Below, piece by piece: positions 55,870 to 64,000 of a DNA stretch of 64,000 nt. The DNA lies in the NCBI RefSeq assembly GCF_003226345.1, contig NZ_PDOF01000003.1, forward strand, positions 620,001 through 684,000, read 5' to 3'. The stretch is from Alteribacter lacisalsi (GTDB lineage: Bacteria; Bacillota; Bacilli; Bacillales; Salisediminibacteriaceae). Each line of letters starts with the position of its first letter. Within the stretch, counting starts at the first letter, position 1. Under the pieces are notes generated by a model. That model ran no database searches. It worked only from the letters and a program-made list of their open reading frames with translations, and was not told where the DNA came from. The position numbers and the translations under genes were made by a program.

Positions 55870-55945
55870 TGGTGAGCCATGAAGGACTCGAACCTTCGAC
55901 CCTCTGATTAAAAGTCAGATGCTCTACCAACTGAGCTAATGGCTC
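55870..55945 (-). tRNA. tRNA-Lys (anticodon TTT)
   Basis: Acceptor GAGCCAT / ATGGCTC, anticodon loop CTTTTAA between TCTGA and TCAGA, T-loop GGTTCGAGTC, encoded CCA. First gene of the tRNA operon, directly behind its promoter. Confidence 0.96.
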
Positions 55946-55965
55946 ATCTCTTGGCGACAAGATTT

Positions 55966-55994
55966 ATAATATCACCATTAAAAAGTGATTGCAA
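55966..55994 (-). promoter_or_regulatory. Promoter of the tRNA operon
   Basis: Minus-strand TTGCAA (55994-55989) and TATTAT (55971-55966) with a 17-base spacer, about 21 bases upstream of the tRNA-Lys 5' end. Confidence 0.6.
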
Positions 55995-56155
55995 CAGTTT
56001 TAAGAAAACTTTTTTTATGTTTTTTCAGGTTCCCTGCTGCCCTTACTTACAATAACGGAACCTTAAAAGAAAAGCAAGATGAATTTGTGATTACCTGAAC
56101 GTATCAGGTAACGTTCAGTTACCCGCAACGGTCAGTATTTAATCGTTTATTTTCA

Positions 56156-56332
56156 GGCTCTGTTAAATGCTATTGTCGATTTCCGCTCCCTGCGCTCCCT
56201 TTCCGCGGGCACCGCTTCAGCCTCCTCGGGAAGAGCGCCCTGAGGGGTCTTCAGCCGGCGCTGTTCCCACAGGAGTGTCGCGCGTTCGCTTCAATCAACG
56301 ATAGAAATAACAACATTAGCTTTAACAGAGCC
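56156..56332 (+). repeat. MITE family C, copy 3 (longest, intact ends)
   Basis: 177 bp with perfect 12-bp terminal inverted repeats GGCTCTGTTAAA / TTTAACAGAGCC and flanks TATTTTCA / TATTTTTA matching at 7 of 8 bases. The interior includes TTTCCGCGGGCACCGCTTCA, CCTCCTCGGGAAGAGCGC and AGGAGTGTCGCGCGTTCGCT. It encodes no protein. Confidence 0.88.
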
Positions 56333-56386
56333 TATTTTTAAGTAATTAAGGTCTTTCATTCACCCGCAGCTCGCGCCATTAACCGT

Positions 56387-56418
56387 AAAGAAAAGCCCCG
56401 GCCGCATTGGACCGGAGC
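56387..56418 (-). terminator. Terminator of purA
   Basis: Minus-strand stem GCTCCGGTC / GGCCGGGGC (with G-T pairs) followed by TTTTCTTT, 15-45 bases past the purA stop. Confidence 0.7.
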
Positions 56419-56433
56419 ACCCTTTAATCTCTA

Positions 56434-57857
<1,424 letters not shown>

Positions 57858-57860
57858 CTG

Positions 57861-57903
57861 AAAGACGAACATTTGTAAAATAAAACACATTTTTCGTTCG
57901 TAA
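57861..57903. promoter_or_regulatory. Candidate PurR operator (paired PurBoxes)
   Basis: ACGAAC (57865-57870) and GTTCGT (57896-57901) form an inverted pair embedded in A+T-rich DNA, each with the CGAA core expected of a PurBox. The pair sits immediately upstream of the purA -35 element. Confidence 0.55.
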
Positions 57904-57922
57904 ATAGTGCATCTTTCACAGA

Positions 57923-57957
57923 GAAAACCGCCTTTCCAAAAAGAAAAGACGGTTCTT
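57923..57957 (-). terminator. Terminator of dnaB
   Basis: Minus-strand stem GAACCGTCTTTTC / AAAGGCGGTT with one mismatch, followed by TTCTC; 2-5 bases past the stop codon. Confidence 0.7.
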
Positions 57958-57959
57958 TG

Positions 57960-59324
57960 TTACGCCCCCGGGGGCATGTTATCTTCGTCGTAACGACGTT
58001 CGAGATTGACGAACTTGTTGTATTCCTTCACAAAAGCCAGTTCAACGGTGCCCACGGGACCGTTACGCTGTTTAGCAATAATGATCTCAATGATATCCTT
58101 GTTTTCTGATTCCTTGTCGTAATAATCATCGCGGTACAGAAAAGCAACAATATCGGCATCCTGCTCAATACTTCCCGACTCCCGGATGTCACTCATCATC
58201 GGACGTTTATCCTGACGGGATTCAACGCCCCGGGAGAGCTGGGAGAGGGCAATAACTGGCACTTCCAGTTCACGGGCAAGTCCCTTGAGGGAACGGGAAA
58301 TTTCACTTACTTCCTGTTGACGGCCTTCCCCGCTGCGAGCGTCTCCCTGAATGAGCTGCAGATAGTCAATCATAATCATGCCGAGGCCTTTTTCCTGCTT
58401 CAGACGCCGGCACTTTGCCCGGATATCATTAACTTTAATACCGGGAGTATCATCGATGTAAATCCCGGCCTTCGAAAGACTTCCCATCGCCATCGTAAGC
58501 TTCTGCCAGTCCTCGTCATCAAGCTTTCCCGTCCGCAGACGCTGGGCATCAATGTTCCCTTCGGCACAGAGCATACGCATAATCAGCTGTTCGGCACCCA
58601 TCTCAAGACTGAAGATCGCCACATTCTCATCGGTGCGCGTCGCCACGTTCTGACTGATGTTCAGTGCAAAAGCGGTTTTCCCTACCGATGGACGGGCGGC
58701 CACGATAATCAGGTCGTTTGCCTGAAAGCCGGCAGTCATCCGGTCGAGCTCATTAAACCCCGTCGGCACCCCGGTAATTTCCCCGCTGTGATGCTGCAGG
58801 TGTTCAATGTTGTCGTATGCCTCTACAAGAACGTCCTTAATGTCCTTAAATGCACTCGTGTTTTTCCTGTGGGACACCTCAAGAATGGTCTTTTCTGCAT
58901 CGTTGAGGATCGCGCTTACTTCATCCTCTGCAGCATAGCCGTCTGCAGCGATATTGGTCGCTACTCTGATCAGGCGTCTCAAAAGGGACTTTTCCTCCAC
59001 CATCTGACTGTAGTATTCCACGTTGGCTGCAGTCGGGACTGCATTGGCTAGATCACTTAAATACGACACACCGCCAATTTCCTCGAGCCATTTTCTCGTT
59101 TGCAGTTCGGACGTACACGTGACGAGGTCCACCGGCTCTCCTTTTTCGGAAAGTGCGAGCATGACCGTATAGATCCGCTGATGGGCGGCACGGTAAAAGT
59201 CGTCCGGAACTAAACGTTCAGAAGCCGTGACGATGGCTTCATCATCAATGAAGATGGCACCGAGCACGGCTTGTTCGGCTTCGATATTCTGAGGCGGAGT
59301 GCGGTCGGCAAATAAATCGCTCAT
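57960..59324 (-). CDS. dnaB: Replicative DNA helicase DnaB (DnaC in Bacillus)
   Basis: 454 residues, normal length. The N-terminal collar domain starts with PPQNIEAEQAVLGAIFID. The RecA-like helicase core has Walker A ARPSVGKTAFALN, Walker B-type MIMIDYLQLIQG and the DnaB signature ALSQLSRGVESRQDKRPM with SDIRESGSIEQDAD. This hexameric helicase unwinds the fork during replication. It sits behind rplI as in Bacillus subtilis, but a 476-bp gap containing two repeats separates them here. The ATG follows GGGGAG. Confidence 0.97.
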   Translation of the reverse strand: MSDLFADRTPPQNIEAEQAVLGAIFIDDEAIVTASERLVPDDFYRAAHQRIYTVMLALSEKGEPVDLVTCTSELQTRKWLEEIGGVSYLSDLANAVPTAANVEYYSQMVEEKSLLRRLIRVATNIAADGYAAEDEVSAILNDAEKTILEVSHRKNTSAFKDIKDVLVEAYDNIEHLQHHSGEITGVPTGFNELDRMTAGFQANDLIIVAARPSVGKTAFALNISQNVATRTDENVAIFSLEMGAEQLIMRMLCAEGNIDAQRLRTGKLDDEDWQKLTMAMGSLSKAGIYIDDTPGIKVNDIRAKCRRLKQEKGLGMIMIDYLQLIQGDARSGEGRQQEVSEISRSLKGLARELEVPVIALSQLSRGVESRQDKRPMMSDIRESGSIEQDADIVAFLYRDDYYDKESENKDIIEIIIAKQRNGPVGTVELAFVKEYNKFVNLERRYDEDNMPPGA

Positions 59325-59454
59325 ACGTTACTCCCCATTTCGTCTTGCCTGTCATTATCATAATTTCAATCATAAATCGCTCCGTTACGCGTTCATTCGC
59401 CCCCTGCAAGCCGCATGTAATGCTATTTAGTGCGGAACAATCCGCGTCGTAAGA

Positions 59455-59585
59455 ACTCCGCTGCACACCTTACGCTCGCTTTCCGCGGCAGTGGCGATGA
59501 GCCTCGTCTGCTTTGCCTGCGGGGTCTCATCCGGCCCCTCAATGCCGCAGGAGTCTCGCTACAGGTGTTTCGCTGCGTACGTTAC
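59455..59585 (+). repeat. Dispersed palindromic element, family B copy 2
   Basis: Core CGCTTTCCGCGGC, CCTGCGGGGTCTC, ATGCCGCAGGAGTCTCGCT as in 13890-14012. Terminal arms ACACCT (59465-59470) and AGGTGT (59563-59568) pair perfectly but differ from the ACGCCG / CGGCGT arms of copy 1. Both copies end in GCTGCG(C/T)ACGTTA. Confidence 0.8.
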
Positions 59586-59645
59586 TGCATTACCTTTTTA
59601 TTAGGCTTTTTTCGTAAAGATCGTTGCTATTGACTAAATCAATTA

Positions 59646-59691
59646 TGGAGCGTAAGACGGCGACTCCAGCGGGAAGCGTCCGTCTGCAGCG
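59646..59691 (-). repeat. Family A element, internally deleted copy 3
   Basis: Only the two ends remain: GGAGCGTAAGACGGCGACTCC and AAGCGTCCGTCTGCAGCG. Arms AGACGG (59655-59660) and CCGTCT (59680-59685) pair perfectly, again with a sequence different from the full copies. Confidence 0.7.
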
Positions 59692-59800
59692 AAATAAAAC
59701 AGCAATTTTTCCGAAAAAAGCTTTTTACCGTCAGGGGCAGCAAGCGTCCGCTTGAAGCGGAAACCTCACAACCATCAGGAGTGGAGCTGCACGTTTAGAC

Positions 59801-60244
59801 TTACTCTTCCGTTACATGAACTTTAACAGTTGCTGTTACTTTCGGATGAATCTTGATGTCCACGTTACGGTAGCCGAGAGCGCGGATCGGTTCGTCGAGC
59901 TCGATTTTCCTTTTGTCGACTTTCATTTTCATCTTTTTGAGTGTTTCGGCAATCTGCTTGCTTGTCACGGCACCGAAGAGACGGCCGCCTTCTCCTGCTT
60001 TCGCCTTAAGTTCCACTGTTGTGTTTTCCAGCTTCTCTTTGAACGCTTCTGCTTCTTTTAGTTCCTGATCGGCTTTTTTATTCTGGCTTTCCTTTTTCAT
60101 CTCCAGATCTTTTATATTCCCTTTGTTCGCTTCAATGGCAAGGTTGTTTTTCAGAAGATAGTTGCGGGCATAGCCTTCCGCCACGTTTTTTACTTCTCCT
60201 TTTTTACCTTTTCCTTTTACGTCCTGCAGAAAAATCACTTTCAT
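59801..60244 (-). CDS. rplI: 50S ribosomal protein L9
   Basis: 147 residues. The N-terminal domain [21 protein letters not shown] with the rRNA-binding [13 protein letters not shown] signature, a long charged connecting helix and the C-terminal domain ([15 protein letters not shown]) are all present. The start overlaps the gdpP stop by four bases (ATGA), as in the conserved gdpP-rplI pair. GGAGGAG lies upstream of the ATG. Confidence 0.97.
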   Translation of the reverse strand: MKVIFLQDVKGKGKKGEVKNVAEGYARNYLLKNNLAIEANKGNIKDLEMKKESQNKKADQELKEAEAFKEKLENTTVELKAKAGEGGRLFGAVTSKQIAETLKKMKMKVDKRKIELDEPIRALGYRNVDIKIHPKVTATVKVHVTEE

Positions 60245-62211
60245 GTGGATTCTCCTCCTTCAAAATAATCGTCTATTTTTTCCTTGAGCAGTTCTTCTGC
60301 TTCAGTCAGGTTCATTCCTGACAGCTGGGTGGCAGCATTGGTCAGGTGTCCGCCCCCGTCCATATTCTCCATAATCACCTGAACGTTCACATCTCCGAGT
60401 GAGCGTGCACTGATGCTGATGCGTCCGTCATCAAGCTCGGAAATAACAAAAGAGGCGATCACGTTGTTCATTGTCAAAAGGGTATCAGCTGCCTGGGCAA
60501 TCAGAACCTGGTTGTACGTCTGGCCCTCTTCCCCGATGGCAATGGCCGTCCCTGCCGTATAAACATGGGCGCTTTCCACGAGCTTCGCCCGGCGGACGTA
60601 GTGTTCCAGGTCTTCCTTCATTAACTTCTGTACAAGAGTTGTGTCAGCCCCCTGGGCTTTCAGATAGGAAGCCGCGTCAAACGTACGGGAACCCGTACGG
60701 ATGGCAAAGCTTTTCGTATCCACAATAATCCCTGACAGAAGGGCTGTCGCTTCGAGAACGTCGAGGTTCGGGTGGTTCGGCTGATATTCGAGAAGTTCTG
60801 TCACGAGTTCAGCAGTAGACGAGGCGTAAGGCTCCATGTAAACGAGCACCGCGTCTTCGATAAATTCCTCCCCGCGCCGGTGATGGTCGATGACAATCAC
60901 TTTGTCAACCCGATCCAGAAGCTTGGCATCGATGCAGAGGCTCGGCTTGTGTGTATCCACCACCACCAGGAGCGTATCCTCTGTCATTTCCTCACGGGCT
61001 TCCTCAGGCGTAATAAAGTTTGCCCAGAGATCATCATGATCCTGAATGGCTTCAAGAAGCTTATGGACACTGTGGTTTATGTTTTCCGTATCCAGAACGA
61101 TAAAGGCATCTTTTTTATTTACCTGGGCAATTTTCAGCATCCCGATCGCCGCTCCGATCGCGTCCATATCCGGATTTTTATGGCCCATAATGATGACACG
61201 GTCGCTCTCTCTCACAAAGTCGCGGATCGCATGTGAAATGACCCGGGCACGGACGCGGGTCCGTTTTTCCATGGCGTTGGATTTCCCGCCGTAAAAGCGG
61301 ACTTTCCCGTTCGCCTGTTTGATCGCTACCTGATCACCGCCGCGGCCCAGCGCAAGATCCAGACTCGACTGGGCGAGAGCCCCCAGTTCACGGGGGGACG
61401 AATGGCCGCTCCCGACTCCGATACTGAGTGTGAGCGATACCTTTTCACGTGCTGTCACTTCCCGTACCTCATCGAGGAGGGTGAACCTGCTCTGTTCAAG
61501 ATTATAAAGTGAATCTTCATTAAAAATCGCAATAAAGCGGTCTGAATTGATTCTGCGCAGGAAGATATCCTGCTCCCTGGACCAGGAATTGAGGATGTCT
61601 GTCACCTTCGTCAGAAGCTTGCTTCTGAACTGGTCCTCCATGCCCTGAGTAACTTCATCATAGTTATCAAGAAAGACGAGGCCGATAACCGTTTTATCCC
61701 GTTCAAAAAGCTCTTTGATTTCCTGTTCCTCTGTGGCGTTGAAAAAGTATAAAAGCCGTTCGTTTCTTTCACTAACAACCCTGTATTTCCGGGCCCCAAG
61801 TGTGAGAAGAAACTCCTGTTCCTCTTCCTCCATCCGCTTCGGAAGGTCCTCTGAGACGACACTCAGTTCCTCACCGAGCGTTTCGTTAGCCAGAAGAGCC
61901 GCCATATAAGGATTTACCCACTGAATGACACCTTCTTCGTTGTAGAGGATCATGCCGATCGGCAGCTTTGTCACCGCTTCTTCACCGGCTTTATTTACCC
62001 GGTAACTGAGGGTGCTTACGTAATCCGTCAGGTCTTTCTCGAAATGGGCTCTTGCCTGGTAAACGTAAATAACGACACCGCCGATTACAAGAAAGCCGAC
62101 GATCCCGATCTGCCACTGGTAAAAAGTTAAAATACCTGTTAAAAGTATGGCAACACTAAGCAGCGCAATGATGTGATATCCATGCCACCGCTTCATTAGA
62201 AAATTAGGCAT
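60241..62211 (-). CDS. gdpP: Cyclic-di-AMP phosphodiesterase GdpP
   Basis: 656 residues. Two N-terminal membrane helices (about 13-50), a PAS-like domain (about 80-150; [17 protein letters not shown]) and a degenerate GGDEF domain ([11 protein letters not shown] instead of GGDEF) precede the DHH/DHHA1 phosphodiesterase. The DHH part has [23 protein letters not shown] and IDHHRRG, and DHHA1 the terminal GGHLTNAA. All catalytic Asp and His residues look intact. It degrades c-di-AMP and so affects wall stress and osmotic balance. It lies 12 bases after the yybS-like gene and overlaps rplI. Confidence 0.96.
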   Translation of the reverse strand: MPNFLMKRWHGYHIIALLSVAILLTGILTFYQWQIGIVGFLVIGGVVIYVYQARAHFEKDLTDYVSTLSYRVNKAGEEAVTKLPIGMILYNEEGVIQWVNPYMAALLANETLGEELSVVSEDLPKRMEEEEQEFLLTLGARKYRVVSERNERLLYFFNATEEQEIKELFERDKTVIGLVFLDNYDEVTQGMEDQFRSKLLTKVTDILNSWSREQDIFLRRINSDRFIAIFNEDSLYNLEQSRFTLLDEVREVTAREKVSLTLSIGVGSGHSSPRELGALAQSSLDLALGRGGDQVAIKQANGKVRFYGGKSNAMEKRTRVRARVISHAIRDFVRESDRVIIMGHKNPDMDAIGAAIGMLKIAQVNKKDAFIVLDTENINHSVHKLLEAIQDHDDLWANFITPEEAREEMTEDTLLVVVDTHKPSLCIDAKLLDRVDKVIVIDHHRRGEEFIEDAVLVYMEPYASSTAELVTELLEYQPNHPNLDVLEATALLSGIIVDTKSFAIRTGSRTFDAASYLKAQGADTTLVQKLMKEDLEHYVRRAKLVESAHVYTAGTAIAIGEEGQTYNQVLIAQAADTLLTMNNVIASFVISELDDGRISISARSLGDVNVQVIMENMDGGGHLTNAATQLSGMNLTEAEELLKEKIDDYFEGGEST

Positions 62212-62223
62212 TCCTCACAACTC

Positions 62224-63156
62224 CTACCTCTTTGAGTCCAGTCGCTTTCTAAGGTCAAACCCTAAGTCAATTATACCTAAGATGAGCACGATATAAAGCA
62301 TAATCGGGAAAACCAGACTTGCCAGCAGAATCATAATCGGCAGGGCAACCGTAATTTTTCTGGCGTGGAAAAAATAAAACAGTAAAGCAAACCCCTGGAT
62401 AATCATCACGGTCTGCAGCACCGGACGAAGATTCTGGATCACGGTATCTCCTGTGCTGCCTGCCTCAAATTCGATAAATGAGGCCAGAATCATAAGCAGG
62501 AAATACCAGATAAACGCCTTTGGAAATCCCCATTCCCTCAGGGGAGGAAAAGTATTTACCGTTTCCTTCATCTTCCGCATGATTACAGAGGCGAGCCACT
62601 GTGTGGTAAAGGCAAAGGAAACACCAATAAGAATCAGCAGGGCCGGTGTGAGCAGCGGAAGCTGGTCGATAATGTCCATCGCCTGCCCAACCGCGTCCCC
62701 CTGATCACCGAGAATGCCGATCATATCGCCGGTCGTCTCGATGGACTCCCGCAGGACATTCTGCAGGGCATAGACAGGGTGCACATCAAGAAGGACAATA
62801 CTTCCGACAAAATTAATCAGCAGGGCGGAGACAAACGTAAGGGAGCCGCCAAGAAGAACGGCAAAAGCCTCTTTATTTCTTCTGTATAATTCCCCGATCA
62901 CTACGCCGGTTGCAGCGAAAGTGAGGGTCGTGACGACTGCCAGCGGAAGAGCGAGCAGGAGGAGGATGACAAAACTGAGCGTCAGCAGAAAACTCCCCGC
63001 ACCTAGACCGTACCGCTTTGTAAAAATAACAAACGGAACTGGAAGCAACAGCATACTGAGAAGACCGATCACCGGAACGAAAAGGGTAATAATGATCAGG
63101 GCAACATATATTCCAAGATATATGGATCCGTCTCGTAACGGATTGGGTTCTTTCAT
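62224..63156 (-). CDS. YybS-family (DUF2232) membrane protein
   Basis: 310 residues from ATG 63156 with GAGGGAAC upstream; the longer frame to 63255 has no supporting site. The N-terminus KEPNPLRDGSIYLGIYVALI and about eight membrane helices match the YybS/DUF2232 family, which usually sits directly upstream of gdpP and rplI. Function unknown; relatives resemble small-molecule (ECF-type) permease subunits, but this is inference. Confidence 0.86.
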   Translation of the reverse strand: MKEPNPLRDGSIYLGIYVALIIITLFVPVIGLLSMLLLPVPFVIFTKRYGLGAGSFLLTLSFVILLLLALPLAVVTTLTFAATGVVIGELYRRNKEAFAVLLGGSLTFVSALLINFVGSIVLLDVHPVYALQNVLRESIETTGDMIGILGDQGDAVGQAMDIIDQLPLLTPALLILIGVSFAFTTQWLASVIMRKMKETVNTFPPLREWGFPKAFIWYFLLMILASFIEFEAGSTGDTVIQNLRPVLQTVMIIQGFALLFYFFHARKITVALPIMILLASLVFPIMLYIVLILGIIDLGFDLRKRLDSKR

Positions 63157-63265
63157 TACAATGTTCCCTCGTTTCACGAATAATTTCCATAAGTATCGAA
63201 TCTTATTGTAGCATGAGACAAAAGTAAACAACAAAAGACAGCAGCGAATGCCCACTGTTCAGTGC

Positions 63266-63305
63266 AAAAAGAAAAGCACCCGCCGAAAGATACCGAGTGC
63301 TTTTC
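63266..63305 (-). terminator. Terminator of uppP
   Basis: Minus-strand stem AAAAGCACTCG / CGGGTGCTTTT followed by CTTTTTGC, just after the uppP stop codon. Confidence 0.85.
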
Positions 63306-63311
63306 CATGGA

Positions 63312-64000
63312 TTACATAAATGAACTGATGATCAGAATACCAGCTATCGTGAAGCAGTAAATCGCAAAGTACAGAAGTTTTCCGCGAGTAACCATATTGA
63401 TCAGCAGCTTAATAGCATAGTAGGAAACAATTAGCGCTACCATAAAGGATATTAAATAATACCAAAGCATCCCAGGTGCTGTAATGGCTTCATAAATACG
63501 CTGCAGATCAAATACCAGACTTCCGATACTAACTGGAATCGAAAGGAAGAAAGAAAATTTCAGCGCTACTGCAGGTTCAATTTTTCTCGCCATGGCTGCA
63601 ACAATAGTCGCTCCTGAGCGGCTGATGCCAGGTGCCAGTGCGAGTGTTTGAGCCAGACCGATAATGATCGTATCGAAAATTGTAATCTGAAATTCTTTTT
63701 TATGACCACTAAGATTCCGAATCAGCCAGAGTGCTGTTGCAGTAATAAGCAGGGCAAAACCGACATTGCGGATCTCCGCAATTTCACCCCCAATAAAATC
63801 GTATAGAAACAATCCGGCAACAACAGCCGGAATTGTACCGATAACGAGCAGCATAGTAAACCTGAATGGTTCCCGGTCATATTCCTTTGGCTTGCGGATA
63901 TAATTCAGCGTGCCTGCAATAAGTTCAAGCAGGTCCTTTCGATAAATAATGAAGACAGCCACCAGAGAAGCTGCATTTACGAAGATCTCAAAATGAAGAT
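63312..64000 (-). CDS. uppP: Undecaprenyl-diphosphatase UppP (BacA), 5' end beyond the window
   Basis: About 229 residues are visible; the frame stays open to the right edge (upstream residues read FEIFVNAASLVAVFII, so the GTG at 63962 is not the start). The BacA signature ALAPGISRSGATIVAA and several membrane helices are clear. The catalytic N-terminal motif with its conserved glutamates lies outside the window. The enzyme recycles undecaprenyl diphosphate for wall synthesis and confers bacitracin tolerance. It lies upstream of yybS on the same strand, separated by a terminator. Confidence 0.92.
   Translation of the reverse strand, partial: LHFEIFVNAASLVAVFIIYRKDLLELIAGTLNYIRKPKEYDREPFRFTMLLVIGTIPAVVAGLFLYDFIGGEIAEIRNVGFALLITATALWLIRNLSGHKKEFQITIFDTIIIGLAQTLALAPGISRSGATIVAAMARKIEPAVALKFSFFLSIPVSIGSLVFDLQRIYEAITAPGMLWYYLISFMVALIVSYYAIKLLINMVTRGKLLYFAIYCFTIAGILIISSFM

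Larger units (their letters stand above)
55995..56433. other. Intergenic region purA / tRNA cluster
   Basis: Contains the tRNA promoter upstream region, a complete MITE (56156-56332) and the purA terminator (56387-56418). No gene is seen. Confidence 0.65.
59325..59800. other. Intergenic region rplI / dnaB carrying two repeat families
   Basis: 476 bp. A family B element occupies 59455-59585 and a compact family A derivative 59646-59691. Another fragment (GCAAGCGTCCGCTTGAAGCGG) is near 59740. No gene, and no clear rplI terminator, is visible; the rplI-dnaB string is usually tight, so the repeats have expanded this gap. Confidence 0.6.

Overview
The window looks like an origin-proximal stretch of a Bacillaceae (Bacillota) chromosome. 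The evidence is the gene order on the minus strand, yybS-gdpP-rplI-dnaB(dnaC)-purA-tRNA cluster-walRKHIJ-htrA-yyzF-rlmH. From memory of Bacillus subtilis this is the arrangement found within a few tens of kilobases of oriC. Ribosome-binding sites are strong AGGAGG types and GTG/TTG starts are common. The two giant secreted proteins are very rich in Asp and Glu, which suggests a halophilic or haloalkaliphilic bacillus; this is inference.

Layout. 1-1.7 kb: tail of a branched-chain aminotransferase and a CstA-family transporter (plus strand). 2.1-4.15 kb: an actin-like ParM ATPase, a small ribbon-helix-helix-like partner, and an upstream array of ATGTATAC-type iterons. Together they look like a complete ParMRC/Alp-type DNA segregation cassette lying on what otherwise reads as chromosome. 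4.2-17 kb: housekeeping and accessory genes: nei, a DUF2071 protein, a glutaminyl-tRNA synthetase (unusual for Bacillus relatives), a TPR-like protein, a FrnE/DsbA-like protein, a Gly/Ala-rich repetitive protein, a membrane metallophosphoesterase, a PAP2 phosphatase, a ThDP-dependent acetolactate synthase-like enzyme and a GAF-GAF-PAS-GGDEF-EAL protein. 17.4-28.2 kb: both glutamate synthase subunits, a DUF421 membrane protein, a glutaredoxin-like protein, a NERD protein and malate:quinone oxidoreductase. 28.5-38.4 kb: rlmH, yyzF, htrA, the walRKHIJ operon and an M23 endopeptidase. 38.7-54.8 kb: two giant cell-wall-bound subtilases of about 3,600 and 1,704 residues. 55.2-56 kb: six tRNA genes (Lys-Glu-fMet-Asp-Phe-Thr in transcription order). 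56.4-64 kb: purA, dnaB, rplI, gdpP, yybS and a truncated uppP.

How the genes fit together. The WalRK system, its YycHI regulators and an adjacent G5/M23 endopeptidase form a cell-wall homeostasis block. The M23 gene has a WalR-box-like site upstream. The two subtilases both end in three cell-wall-binding-2 repeats and are probably displayed on the wall. GdpP, L9 and DnaB form the usual conserved string, and purA has a promoter with inverted PurBox-like sites just upstream of its -35 element.

Non-coding structure is rich. At least three families of short palindromic elements are scattered between genes. One (three copies) has GGCTCTGTTAAA terminal inverted repeats and near-perfect 8-bp flanking repeats. 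In two other families the terminal arms change in a compensatory way between copies. DnaA boxes (TTATCCACA) cluster around rlmH-yyzF-htrA, with a separate pair upstream of nei. Most intergenic space is explained by these elements, terminators and promoters.
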